From JANQIO01 sp043513815 (GTDB lineage: Bacteria; Pseudomonadota; Gammaproteobacteria; Pseudomonadales; Halieaceae): 64,000 nt of DNA. The stretch is taken from the NCBI GenBank assembly GCA_043513815.1, contig CP121313.1, positions 310,001 through 374,000 on the forward strand. Reading direction: 5' to 3'. Below the pieces are notes generated by a model that saw only the letters and a list, made by a program, of their open reading frames with translations, made no database searches and was not told the DNA's origin. The first letter of the stretch is position 1; each line of letters begins with the position of its first letter. Of this stretch, positions 42,442 to 51,086 are shown piece by piece. The translations under genes and the position numbers were made by a program.

Positions 42442-43896
42442 ATGACGCCGGAACTTTTCAAATATCTGCTGCTGGGATTGTACGTGATTGTTGTGTACTG
42501 GCTGTCCTGGGTGGGCATGCGCCGCACGAAGGATATGCGCGGCTTTACCATCGGCAACAAGGACATGAACCCCTATCTGGTGGGGATTACCCTGGCAGCG
42601 TCGATTTCCTCCACGGCGACTTTCGTGATCAATCCCGGTTTCGTGTACGTTCACGGACTGTCAGCCTACCTGCATTACGGTGTGGCGGCGGTGCTGGGCA
42701 TACTCTGCGCGTTCCTGGTGCTGACCCGGGGCTTCCTGCGCCTGGGTGAAGCAGGCGGCGCCATGACCATTCCCGGCTGGGTGCACGCCCGGTATGGCAG
42801 CAACGGCCTGCGGCTGTTCTTTGCGCTGATCAACCTGCTCTCCGTGACCTTTGTGGTACTGATCCTGGTGGGCTGCAGCCTGCTGGTGACCGCACTGTTT
42901 CCCGTTAGCCAGAAGACCGCGCTGGTGCTGGTGCTGTTGTTTGTCTTCTCCTACGTGCTGATGGGCGGCACCTATGCCCATGCCTATACCAACACGTTGC
43001 AGGGCATCATGATGCTCATTATCGCCGTGTTCCTGTTTGTCGATGGTTGGCACTATTTCGAGGGTGCCCCACTGGTGGCGCTGCGTTCGGTGGGTGAAAA
43101 CTATGCCGCCGTCTTCAATCCCGACAGCGACCTCTACTTCAGTTTTTTCTCGGTGTTTGCCAGCGGTTTCATCATTACCTTCGCGCTCATGCTGCAGCCG
43201 CACATCCTCACCAAGGTGCTGTACCTGCGGTCAGAGCGGGATATTTCGCGGTTTATCGGCACCACCGCCGTGGTGGGCGGCCTGTTCACCCTGATGCTGG
43301 TGATCGGGTTCTATGCCCGGCTGGCAGGTATCGAGGTGGAGGCCCAGGACACGGTGTTGCGGGAATACCTGCTGAGCGAGTTCGGCCGCTCGACCGCCGG
43401 TGAATACGCCCTCACCCTGATTTTCGTAACGCTGCTGGCAGCCGGCATGAGTACCCTCGACGGCATCCTGGTGGCGCTGTCGGCGATGGTCGTCAACGAC
43501 ATCGTGGTGCCCGCCACCTCCTCCCGGGAGTCGGCGGCGCGGGGGCTGGCCTGGTCCCGCTATGTGCTGGTGGGGGTCGGCGTGCTGGGGCTGGTATTGG
43601 CCTGGAACCCGCCGCCCCTGATCGGTCTGTTCGCCCAGAAGGGGGTGTATGGCCTGGCGGCGGCCTCGACTGTGCCCATCCTGTTCGGGGTGCTTTACCG
43701 CGGTCGGCTACCGGTGTGGCTGGTGGGTAGTGCGGCCGCGCTCGGGCTGGCGCTGCACCTGCTGCTCAACCTGTTCTGGGGGGTCGCTAACCCGGCGGTG
43801 TCGGCCAGTTACGCGATTATCGCTTCCGTCTGTTACACCCTGCTGGCGCTCGCGTTGCTGCGGTTTATCCGGCCGGGCTCCCACGCGTCCTCATAA
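42442..43896 (+). CDS. Sodium:solute symporter (SSS family)
   Basis: A 484-residue inner-membrane transporter with about 13 transmembrane segments. Family stretches include the first helix and GFTIGNKDMNPYLVGITLAA, the SSSF-like GVAAVLGILCAFLVLTRGFL, and the sodium-site region TLLAAGMSTLDGILVALSAM. SSS proteins import small organic acids, amino acids or sugars with sodium. It is the first gene after operator 1 and is followed about 100 bases later by a TonB receptor under two further operator copies; transporter and receptor would move a substrate across both membranes. The C-terminus is short compared with longer family members. Confidence 0.9.
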   Translation: MTPELFKYLLLGLYVIVVYWLSWVGMRRTKDMRGFTIGNKDMNPYLVGITLAASISSTATFVINPGFVYVHGLSAYLHYGVAAVLGILCAFLVLTRGFLRLGEAGGAMTIPGWVHARYGSNGLRLFFALINLLSVTFVVLILVGCSLLVTALFPVSQKTALVLVLLFVFSYVLMGGTYAHAYTNTLQGIMMLIIAVFLFVDGWHYFEGAPLVALRSVGENYAAVFNPDSDLYFSFFSVFASGFIITFALMLQPHILTKVLYLRSERDISRFIGTTAVVGGLFTLMLVIGFYARLAGIEVEAQDTVLREYLLSEFGRSTAGEYALTLIFVTLLAAGMSTLDGILVALSAMVVNDIVVPATSSRESAARGLAWSRYVLVGVGVLGLVLAWNPPPLIGLFAQKGVYGLAAASTVPILFGVLYRGRLPVWLVGSAAALGLALHLLLNLFWGVANPAVSASYAIIASVCYTLLALALLRFIRPGSHASS

Positions 43897-43914
43897 AAAA
43901 GCTTCGCTGTGTAC

Positions 43915-43943
43915 TTGACAATTCAACGCCTGTTGAATATTTT
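43915..43943 (+). promoter_or_regulatory. Promoter of the TonB receptor gene
   Basis: A near-consensus promoter: -35 TTGACA (43915-43920), 17-base spacer, -10 TATTTT (43938-43943). The spacer is occupied by operator 2. Confidence 0.8.
43921..43938. promoter_or_regulatory. TetR operator 2
   Basis: ATTCAACGCCTGTTGAAT: 7-base arms around GCCT, placed in the spacer between -35 and -10. Confidence 0.85.
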
Positions 43944-43953
43944 CATCAGTAAT

Positions 43954-43969
43954 TTCAACATTTGTTGAA
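43954..43969. promoter_or_regulatory. TetR operator 3
   Basis: TTCAACATTTGTTGAA, centred exactly 32 bases (three helical turns) after operator 2 and just after the likely transcription start, so two repressor dimers could bind the same DNA face. Confidence 0.85.
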
Positions 43970-43997
43970 TTCATATAAATATAAAAGGTATCCCGCA

Positions 43998-46256
43998 ATG
44001 AACGAATCTCCTATCCGCAATCGTCTTGCCGTGGCTGTCGCCCTGGCGTCCACCGCCGCTATGGCGCCGATGCCGACCAGTGCGCAGGAGGGGGCTGTCC
44101 TTGAGGAAGTGACGGTGACTGCCCGGCGCCGTAACGAGAGCCTGCAGGACGTGCCGATCGCCGTCACCGCCTTTACCGGCGAAGCACTCAAGCTGCGCGG
44201 CGCAGCCGATATCACCGAACTGGCCCAGCAGGCACCGAGTGTGACGCTGGAACCCTCTCGCGCCACCAACACCACGCTGACGGCATTCATTCGCGGCATC
44301 GGCCAGCAGGATCCGCTGGCCGGTTTCGAGCAGGGTGTGGCGCTGTATGTGGATGATGTTTACCTGGCGCGCCCGCAGGGCTCGCTGCTGGATATTTATG
44401 ATGTTGAGCGCATTGAAGTACTGCGCGGACCGCAGGGCACGCTATACGGGCGCAATGCGGTGGGCGGCGCGATCAAGTACGTGACCCGCCGCCTTGCCGA
44501 TGAACCGGAATTCAGCGTGCGGGCTTCCTACGGCGAGGAAAACCAGACGGACCTGGTGGGTACTGCGTCCATGCCCCTGACCGATACCTTTCGGGTGGGC
44601 GGTACCGTGGCCTCGTTCCAGCGCGACGGCTTTGGTGAGAGCAAGACCACTGGCGACGATCAGTACGAGAAAGACATCTTCGCCTACCGACTGAGTGCAG
44701 AGTGGGAGCCCAATGAAGACCTGCTGGTGCGCTTTGCCTATGACCACACCCAGGACGACACCAATCCGGTGGCCGGCCATCGCCCCTATCCGGCGGTGAC
44801 CACCAGCGAGCCAGTGCTGGGCAGTGTCTGGGATACCTTTGCAGGCGCTTCGGACCAGCCTTCGACGGCGGGCATTGGCGGCAACAATGAGGTGGAGGCC
44901 AAAGGTGGCAGCCTGACCATCGACTGGGACCTCAACGAGGCCATCACCCTGCGTTCCATCACCGCCTATCGCGAAGACGATACCGAATCGGTGATCGACT
45001 TCGACAGCCTGCCGCAGATGGATTTTGACGCGCAAGTGATCTATGAGAACGAGCAGTTCAGCCAGGAATTCCAGATGCTCTACAGCAACGAGCGCTGGAA
45101 CGCGGTGCTGGGCGTTTATTACCTGGATGCGGAAGCCGGCAACGACTTCGACGTTGTGCTGGCTCAGCTGGTTCCCGGTGTGGGTCTCACGGCCTACACT
45201 GGCGGGCAAATTGATACCGAGGCATTGTCGGTGTTCGGGGATGTCACCTACGACATCAACGAGAGCTGGTCCGTTTCTGTGGGCCTGCGCTGGACCGACG
45301 ATGAGCGCGATGCGGATGTGTTCCGCGCCAGCTACCTGGGGATCGGCTCGCCGGCCTTCGGTAATGACAGCGCCGTACTCAACGCCATTACCAGCGACTA
45401 CCAGAACGACGAGACCTTCGACAATCTGTCACCGCGCATCAACGTGACCTACCGCATCAATGAAGACGCCCAGGTCTACGCCGGGTACAGCCAGGGCTGG
45501 AAAGCGGGCAGCTTTGACCCCCGTGGCGCCAACCTCGACACGCCTGAGGCCGCGGATGGTTTCGATGAAGAAACCCTGGACTCCTTTGAGGTCGGCCTGA
45601 AAGCCGATTGGCTGGATGGGCGTCTGCGCACCAATATCGCCGCGTTCTACAGTGAGTACGACGATATGCAGATTCCCGGTTCGGTAGGCGTTGATACCGA
45701 TGGCGACGGCATCAATGACGACTTTGTCGGCACCGTGACCAACGCCGGTGAATCGGAGATTTCCGGTATCGAGGTGGAGGGCAACTGGCTGCTGAGCGAA
45801 CGCCTGTCTGCGCAGTTTGCCTATAGCTACCTGGATGCGGAAATCACCGAGTGGATTTTTGACGGCACCGATGTCTCGGATGACCGGGCCATCCAGAACA
45901 CGCCGGAGAACATGGCGTTCCTGGGCCTGACCTACGTGGCCGACGCCTTCGGAGGCACCCTTAACCTCAACGCCAACTGGTCCTACAAGGATGATATCCA
46001 GCAGTTCGAAATCGCTGCGCCGGACATCGACCAGGACTCCTACAGCCTCTACAACGCCAGCGTCGTCTGGCTGAGTCCGGCAGGGCACTGGTCACTGGGC
46101 CTGCACGGCAAGAACCTGGGCGACGAGGAAGTACGCACCGCAGGCTACTGCTTCGGTTTCCAGGACTGCCCTTCCTCGCTGGGCCTGGAGAACAACACCA
46201 CGGTCTTCTACGCTCCGCCCCGCACCTGGACCGCCACTGTGGAGTACACCTTTTAG
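43998..46256 (+). CDS. TonB-dependent receptor (regulated by the TetR-type repressor)
   Basis: A 752-residue outer-membrane receptor. After the signal peptide (to TSAQ) comes the TonB-box region EEVTVTARRRNESLQDVPIA, the plug domain (VALYVDDVYLARPQGSLLDI, RIEVLRGPQGTLYGRNAVGG) and a 22-stranded barrel ending VEYTF with a terminal phenylalanine. The frame opens 36 bases upstream, but the ATG at 43998 begins the signal peptide. The lack of a siderophore synthesis gene and the CoA-ligase neighbour suggest import of a carbon compound and not iron. A terminator follows at 46271. Confidence 0.93.
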   Translation: MNESPIRNRLAVAVALASTAAMAPMPTSAQEGAVLEEVTVTARRRNESLQDVPIAVTAFTGEALKLRGAADITELAQQAPSVTLEPSRATNTTLTAFIRGIGQQDPLAGFEQGVALYVDDVYLARPQGSLLDIYDVERIEVLRGPQGTLYGRNAVGGAIKYVTRRLADEPEFSVRASYGEENQTDLVGTASMPLTDTFRVGGTVASFQRDGFGESKTTGDDQYEKDIFAYRLSAEWEPNEDLLVRFAYDHTQDDTNPVAGHRPYPAVTTSEPVLGSVWDTFAGASDQPSTAGIGGNNEVEAKGGSLTIDWDLNEAITLRSITAYREDDTESVIDFDSLPQMDFDAQVIYENEQFSQEFQMLYSNERWNAVLGVYYLDAEAGNDFDVVLAQLVPGVGLTAYTGGQIDTEALSVFGDVTYDINESWSVSVGLRWTDDERDADVFRASYLGIGSPAFGNDSAVLNAITSDYQNDETFDNLSPRINVTYRINEDAQVYAGYSQGWKAGSFDPRGANLDTPEAADGFDEETLDSFEVGLKADWLDGRLRTNIAAFYSEYDDMQIPGSVGVDTDGDGINDDFVGTVTNAGESEISGIEVEGNWLLSERLSAQFAYSYLDAEITEWIFDGTDVSDDRAIQNTPENMAFLGLTYVADAFGGTLNLNANWSYKDDIQQFEIAAPDIDQDSYSLYNASVVWLSPAGHWSLGLHGKNLGDEEVRTAGYCFGFQDCPSSLGLENNTTVFYAPPRTWTATVEYTF

Positions 46257-46270
46257 GGGTGTGTGACTCT

Positions 46271-46296
46271 GGGCCGCAGCAATGCGGCCCCTTTTT
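46271..46296 (+). terminator. Rho-independent terminator after the TonB receptor
   Basis: GGGCCGC (46271-46277), loop AGCAAT, GCGGCCC (46284-46290), then C and five T. It lies between the receptor and the acyl-CoA synthetase, so the latter relies on read-through or its own promoter. Confidence 0.88.
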
Positions 46297-46314
46297 ATTC
46301 CAGGGTTAGTTGCA

Positions 46315-47865
46315 ATGAGCGCATTTGAGTCTCAGGCACCGCTGCTGCCAGAAATCCTTGCCCTGCACGGCCGTTGGCGCGGTGATCAAGAAGCGGTGTG
46401 CTGCGAAGGCCAGCGCCTTACCTGGCGCGAGTTTGTCGCCGCCAACCACCGCTGCGCCCACGGGCTAGTTGCTGCCGGCATTGAGCCCGGCGACCGGGTG
46501 GGAATTGTCATGTCAAACGGCCTGTCCATGCTGCAGGCGATGTTCGGTGCGATGGCTGCCGGCGCTGTCTCAGTACCCGTCAATCTATCGGTGGGCAACG
46601 AGGCAATGCTGTCCATGCTGGAAGACGCCGGCGTGCGGGCGCTGGTGGTTACCGATGACCAACTGTCACGCGTCCCCGCTGATGGGCTGCCCGCCAGCCT
46701 GGAATTGAAGCTCTGCGAAACGCCCCCGGATGACGGCTGGGTGTCGCTGGCGGAGCTGACGGCTTCCCGGCCCGAGCACCTGCCGGCTGTCAATATCGCC
46801 GACGATGCCCTGGTCAATATTATTTACAGTTCCGGAACCACCGGCCAACCGAAGGGCATTGCCCACAGCCACCGAGGTCGGCTGGACTGGGCCTACGACC
46901 TGGCCATCGCCCTGCGCTACCACAGCGCTTCGCGCACCCTTCTGACTATCGGCCTGTACTCCAATATTTCCTGGGTCGGCATGCTATGTACACTGCTGGC
47001 GGGCGGTAGCCTGGTAGTCCATCGGCGCTTTGATGCTCGCGCTTTCATCGATACTGTAAACGCCGAGCGAGTGACCCACACCGCAATGGTGCCGATCCAG
47101 TTCCAGCGGGTTGTCGAGGCCCTGGGGCCCGCTGACGATGTCTCCAGCATGCAGGCCATGATGTCCTGCGGCTCGCCGCTGCACACAGAGCTCAAGCGCG
47201 ATATCTTCGCCAGCTTTCCCTGCGGCGTTATCGAGCTGTACGGACTGACCGAGGGCATCATCACCACCCTCGATCCTGAAGACGCCGAGGGTCGCTGGTC
47301 GTCGGTGGGCAAGCCGCTGCTGGGTACCGATATCCGCATTGTTGATGACAGCGGCGCGGCGGTTGCCACTGGGGAGAGTGGAGAAATCGTTTCCCGCGGC
47401 CGCATCACCATGCCGGGCTACTGGCAGCGTGAAGACGCCAATGCCGACGCCTCCCTGATCGATGAGCAGGGCTTACAGTGGCTGCGCTCGGGAGACATTG
47501 GCAAGCTGGATGACGAGGGTTTTCTGTATATCGTCGATCGCAAGAAAGACATGATCCTGTCTGGCGGGCAAAATATCTATCCGCAGGACATCGAGGCAGT
47601 GCTGGTACGTCACAAGACAGTCAACGACGTGGCAGTGATCGGCGCCGTCAGCGCTCGCTGGGGAGAAACGCCGGTTGCGTTGGTGGTGCCCGAGGAGCCC
47701 GCCGGCTTCGACGGGAATGACTTGTTGGAGTGGGCCAACCAGCAGCTTGGCAAACAGCAGCGCCTGGCCGATGTGGTGACGGTCGATGAGCTACCGCGCA
47801 ATCCCAACGGTAAAATACTCAAGCGGGAGCTGCGTCGTCAGTTCGCGTCACTCAGCTACGACTGA
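46315..47865 (+). CDS. Acyl-CoA synthetase (AMP-dependent ligase)
   Basis: A 516-residue ANL enzyme with all core motifs: IIYSSGTTGQPKGIAHSHRG (P-loop, about residue 180), ELYGLTEGIITTLDPEDAEG, WLRSGDIGKLDDEGFLYIVD (A7/A8 hinge) and the catalytic lysine in LPRNPNGKILKREL. It converts a free acid to its CoA thioester with ATP. The ATG at 46315 fits the family length; a longer in-frame start at 46282 overlaps the terminator. It stands only 19 bases after the terminator T-run and before an alpha/beta hydrolase, suggesting an ester or lactone is opened and the acid activated. Confidence 0.9.
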   Translation: MSAFESQAPLLPEILALHGRWRGDQEAVCCEGQRLTWREFVAANHRCAHGLVAAGIEPGDRVGIVMSNGLSMLQAMFGAMAAGAVSVPVNLSVGNEAMLSMLEDAGVRALVVTDDQLSRVPADGLPASLELKLCETPPDDGWVSLAELTASRPEHLPAVNIADDALVNIIYSSGTTGQPKGIAHSHRGRLDWAYDLAIALRYHSASRTLLTIGLYSNISWVGMLCTLLAGGSLVVHRRFDARAFIDTVNAERVTHTAMVPIQFQRVVEALGPADDVSSMQAMMSCGSPLHTELKRDIFASFPCGVIELYGLTEGIITTLDPEDAEGRWSSVGKPLLGTDIRIVDDSGAAVATGESGEIVSRGRITMPGYWQREDANADASLIDEQGLQWLRSGDIGKLDDEGFLYIVDRKKDMILSGGQNIYPQDIEAVLVRHKTVNDVAVIGAVSARWGETPVALVVPEEPAGFDGNDLLEWANQQLGKQQRLADVVTVDELPRNPNGKILKRELRRQFASLSYD

Positions 47866-47886
47866 GCAATCAGGGAGGGTTTCAGC

Positions 47887-48750
47887 ATGGCAAGCTTTGA
47901 GAATCTCTATTACCCGGGCCACGACGGCCTGCGACTGTACGCCCGTGACTATCCCCATCCGTCGCCGCGGGCGACTATCTTGTGCATGCATGGACTGACT
48001 CGCAACTCCGCCGACTTCGCGGGCATCGCTGACCACCTCGCTAGCGACTACCGGCTGATCGTGGTGGAACAGCGTGGGCGCGGCAATTCCGAGTGGGATG
48101 CAAACCCCGGCAACTACCAGCCCGCAATTTATGTGCAGGATATGTTCGCGCTACTGGACCAGCTTGAGCTGCAACAGGTGGTACTGCTGGGTACCTCGCT
48201 GGGCGGGCTCATGTCCATGATCATGGTCGCCCTGCAGCCGCAGCGGTTTCGCGCCGTGATCATGAACGACATCGGCCCGGTGTTGAATCCCGCCGGCCTC
48301 GAGCGCATCAAAGGCTACGTCGGGAAATCCGAACCCTTGACCAGCTGGGCTGACGCCGTGGCCGAACAAAAGGCCATCAACGGCAAAGAGTTTCCCGACT
48401 TCAGCGACGCCCAATGGCTGGCGTTCTGCCAGGCCCTCTACCGGGAGAATGAAGACGGCGTGCCCGTGCTGGCCTACGACCCCGCCATCTCCAAACCGAT
48501 GAACGAAGACCAGGACGCCGCTGTGCCCCCCGACTTGTGGCCCGCCTTCGACGCCCTCAGTCCCATCCCGACACTGGTGATTCGCGGCGTGCTCTCTGAC
48601 ATACTCGCAGAAGACTGCGTAGCGGAAATGCAGTCCCGCAAGCCAGACCTGGCCGTGGCGCAAATTCCCCAGCGCGGGCACGCCCCCATCCTGGACGAAC
48701 CGGACAGCATTGCCGCCATCGACCGATTCCTCAAAGAGGCCCTGCCATGA
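47887..48750 (+). CDS. Alpha/beta hydrolase
   Basis: A 287-residue hydrolase with LRLYARDYPHPSPRATILCM at the start, the oxyanion HGLTRNSADF, the nucleophile elbow GTSLGG (about residue 105), and ILDEPDSIAAIDRFLKEALP after the likely histidine H in RGHAPIL. This is the arrangement of meta-cleavage-product or lactone hydrolases. The catalytic triad looks complete. It starts 21 bases after the ligase stop with AGGGAGG upstream, so it is co-transcribed with the ligase; its stop overlaps the small lipoprotein start. Confidence 0.88.
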   Translation: MASFENLYYPGHDGLRLYARDYPHPSPRATILCMHGLTRNSADFAGIADHLASDYRLIVVEQRGRGNSEWDANPGNYQPAIYVQDMFALLDQLELQQVVLLGTSLGGLMSMIMVALQPQRFRAVIMNDIGPVLNPAGLERIKGYVGKSEPLTSWADAVAEQKAINGKEFPDFSDAQWLAFCQALYRENEDGVPVLAYDPAISKPMNEDQDAAVPPDLWPAFDALSPIPTLVIRGVLSDILAEDCVAEMQSRKPDLAVAQIPQRGHAPILDEPDSIAAIDRFLKEALP

Positions 48751-48926
48751 TCCGCACCCTGCTCGTACTGTTCACCACCACATTGCTGTTCGCCTGTGCC
48801 GCCGAAGAGGAACCCAAAGGCGCCATACCCCAGCACCAGCTCGAATCCATGGACAAAGCAAAGGATGTCGAGGACATGATGCAAAACGCCGAACAGGAAC
48901 GCCGCGACAAGATGGACAATCAGTAG
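48747..48926 (+). CDS. Small lipoprotein overlapping the hydrolase stop
   Basis: A 59-residue protein whose ATG overlaps the hydrolase stop codon (ATGA), which implies translational coupling. The N-terminus MIRTLLVLFTTTLLFAC ends in a lipobox (LFAC), so it should be a lipoprotein. The mature part is charged and helical (SMDKAKDVEDMMQNAEQERR). No family recognised. Being coupled to the hydrolase it probably belongs to the same uptake/activation unit. Confidence 0.6.
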   Translation: MIRTLLVLFTTTLLFACAAEEEPKGAIPQHQLESMDKAKDVEDMMQNAEQERRDKMDNQ

Positions 48927-48928
48927 CA

Positions 48929-48944
48929 GCCAGACCGGTCTGGC
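48929..48944. repeat. Perfect 16-base palindrome after the catabolic unit
   Basis: GCCAGACCGGTCTGGC, 3 bases after the small lipoprotein stop. It has no T-run, so it may be a weak hairpin terminator or protein-binding site. Confidence 0.45.
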
Positions 48945-48959
48945 AGAATGGTGGCGGGA

Positions 48960-49009
48960 GGGACTATGCGAAACCTTCAGGGCGCGCAGCGACCGTTTCG
49001 CATAGTCCC
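48960..49009. repeat. Long inverted repeat (15-base perfect arms)
   Basis: GGGACTATGCGAAAC (48960-48974) and GTTTCGCATAGTCCC (48995-49009) are perfect complements around a 20-base GC-rich loop. There is no T-run on either side. It lies in the 250-base gap between the small lipoprotein and crp; nothing else is recognised there. Confidence 0.7.
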
Positions 49010-49177
49010 TGCAAGTCGCGGCCTTTTTGTCTCCATGGTGTTGAGGCAGCCTGATTACGCCTGATCGGGCATTTTCAATGGAATCGTTAACGAATTTGCA
49101 GGCGACTCGAAGCAACCGTTCTGCGAATGCGTTTGGGGTATCAGCTCACGCCGACAGGTAAGCTTGGAGTTTGGCGG

Positions 49178-49852
49178 TCAGGCCCGTTCGGGCATTTCGG
49201 GCGCCTGCAGGATCTCGCGTTCGCCGCGCACCACAATGGTGTGCCCGCTGACCTCCACCAGACCCTCGGTTTCCAGCTTTTTCAGCATCCGCCCCGCGAC
49301 CTCGCGGGAACAGCCCGCAATGCGCGCCAGCTCCTGGCGAGACACCTTCAGCTGCATACCGTCCGGGTGGGTGAGGGCGGCCGGTTCGCGGCACAAGTCG
49401 AGCAAAGCGTTGGTGATGCGACCGCGCGCGTCTACGAAGGCCAGGTCGTGCAGCTTTCGCGTGGTCTGGGTGAGGCGTTCCGCCATTTGTGAACCGATGT
49501 GGTAGAGCACATCCGGGTACTGGTCTTTCAGGTCGTGAAACGTGTCGTAGTTGATCTCGGCCACTTCACACTCGGTCTTGGCCTGCACCGTGGCATAGCG
49601 CACCTTGCTGACCCGCTTGTAGAGGCCCATCTCGCCGAAAAAATCACCGGCGTTGACGTAGTTGAGAATCAGGTCCTGATCATCATCGCTCTTGATGCTG
49701 ATGGCGAGGGTGCCGTCGATAACGAAAAAGAACGACTCACTGGGCTCGCCGGCTTCTACGATGATTGAGCGCGCCTTGAAATGCCTCCGCTCGCAACGGT
49801 CGAGGAAGCTCTCAAGGTTCGGCAAGCTTGCCAGTAGCTGGGGGTTTATCAA
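49178..49852 (-). CDS. crp: CRP/FNR-family regulator, Vfr/CRP-like
   Basis: A 224-residue protein matching Vfr and CRP along its whole length. The cyclic-nucleotide domain shows NYVNAGDFFGEMGLYKRVSK and VRYATVQAKTECEVAEINYD, with the phosphate-binding Arg before the Ala-Thr. The helix-turn-helix has LKVSRQELARIAGCSREVAG then RMLKKLETEGLVEV, with recognition residues R, E and R as in CRP. It is therefore likely to bind cAMP and act as a global activator. It stands alone, convergent with the catabolic unit on its left and divergent from the VOC gene on its right. Confidence 0.88.
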   Translation of the reverse strand: MINPQLLASLPNLESFLDRCERRHFKARSIIVEAGEPSESFFFVIDGTLAISIKSDDDQDLILNYVNAGDFFGEMGLYKRVSKVRYATVQAKTECEVAEINYDTFHDLKDQYPDVLYHIGSQMAERLTQTTRKLHDLAFVDARGRITNALLDLCREPAALTHPDGMQLKVSRQELARIAGCSREVAGRMLKKLETEGLVEVSGHTIVVRGEREILQAPEMPERA

Positions 49853-49997
49853 CAGTGCTCCGCCTGATGACCTTAATATCCGCTAGTGTAAAGCCCTTTG
49901 GCGGGGCTCACCAGTGCTATGATGCCGAAATTCCGGCGCCTGCAAGCGTTCAGCAAGCAGTCGCGCAACACTTTGCAACTTACTTCCGGATGCATTG

Positions 49998-50411
49998 ATG
50001 GCAGCTCGAATCAGCGGTATCCACCATATCAACTTCCTGGTCCGTGACATCGACGAGGCCGAAGCGCGCTATCGCAAACTATTGGGTCTGGGGCCTGCCC
50101 GGCGCGATGCGCTGACTTCTCGCCAGGTGGAGACCGCACGCTTCGCCATTGGCGATACCTGGCTGGTGCTGGTGCAACCCACCTCGGAGGAGGGCGAGCC
50201 GGCGCGACTGCTGCGCGAGCACGGCGAGGGTTTTATGCTGCTGTCGCTGGCGGTGGCGGATCTCGATGGCGCACTGGGCGCGGCAGCGGCGGCGGGCGCC
50301 CAGCCAGGCCCGGAACGGGTCGGCCTCGATGGCTGGCGGGTAGCCGACCTGCCCGCGGACCAGACCTTTGGCGCCCAACTACAGCTTTGTGAGGAACCTC
50401 ATGGATCTTGA
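49998..50411 (+). CDS. VOC family protein
   Basis: A 137-residue glyoxalase-like protein: GIHHINFLVRDIDEAEARYR with the metal histidine at the front, ETARFAIGDTWLVLVQPTSE, and FGAQLQLCEEP closing the second half. It resembles methylmalonyl-CoA epimerase-type VOC proteins, but key residues cannot be checked by eye. It overlaps the following cysteine hydrolase by 11 bases and so is in the same transcript. Start chosen at ATG 49998, one codon after a TTG. Confidence 0.8.
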   Translation: MAARISGIHHINFLVRDIDEAEARYRKLLGLGPARRDALTSRQVETARFAIGDTWLVLVQPTSEEGEPARLLREHGEGFMLLSLAVADLDGALGAAAAAGAQPGPERVGLDGWRVADLPADQTFGAQLQLCEEPHGS

Positions 50412-50991
50412 TCGCGCGGCAGTGGGCCTTGGCGAGCGCCCTGCGCTGGTACTGGTCGACATGATTAATGGCTTTACCGACCCGACCTGCCCCCTGGGCA
50501 GTGAAAGTGCGAGCGTGGTGGCCGCCAACGCCAGCTTGCTGGAGGCCTTCCGTGCACGTGAGCTGCCCGTCTTCTATACCACCGTGGTGTTTCATAACGA
50601 ACGGCAGGCAGCTGTGTTTCGCGCGCGACTGCCCGCGCTTAACGTGCTGCAACCCGGCTCTCACTGGACAGAGGTAGATCCCGCGCTGGCGCCACAGGCA
50701 GGTGAGGAGCTTGTAGAGAAGCAGTGGGCCAGCGCTTTTTTTGGTACCGATCTGGACGACCGGCTGCGCGCGGCGGGGGCGGATTCCCTGGTGGTTACCG
50801 GCCTGACCACCAGTGGCTGCGTGCGCGCCACGGTGGTCGATGGCCTGCAGCATGATTATCCCGTGGTAGTGCCGCGTGAGGCTGTTGGTGACCGCAATAG
50901 CGCGGCCCACGAGGCCAACCTCCATGATATGAACGCCAAATATGCGGATGTCCTCTCCCTGGAGGCGGTTATTGCCCTGCTCAAAGTGTGA
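50401..50991 (+). CDS. Isochorismatase-like cysteine hydrolase
   Basis: A 196-residue cysteine hydrolase. The triad is visible: aspartate in LVLVDMINGF, lysine in EKQWASAFFGTDLDD and cysteine in GLTTSGCVRATVVDGLQHDY, with the preceding T-T that forms the cis-peptide. N-carbamoylsarcosine amidase, nicotinamidase and related amidases share this layout, so it probably hydrolyses an amide or carbamoyl bond. The frame opens 33 bases earlier, but M at 50401 suits the family. It overlaps the VOC gene and precedes a TonB receptor by 95 bases. Confidence 0.85.
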   Translation: MDLDRAAVGLGERPALVLVDMINGFTDPTCPLGSESASVVAANASLLEAFRARELPVFYTTVVFHNERQAAVFRARLPALNVLQPGSHWTEVDPALAPQAGEELVEKQWASAFFGTDLDDRLRAAGADSLVVTGLTTSGCVRATVVDGLQHDYPVVVPREAVGDRNSAAHEANLHDMNAKYADVLSLEAVIALLKV

Positions 50992-51086
50992 CGTTTCATG
51001 GTCTGAAACCCGCTTTCCCACGTACGTCTAGCAATTGTCCACCATCTTGGGGTCATTCCTGTCCAACTATTATCAGGGCTATAACA

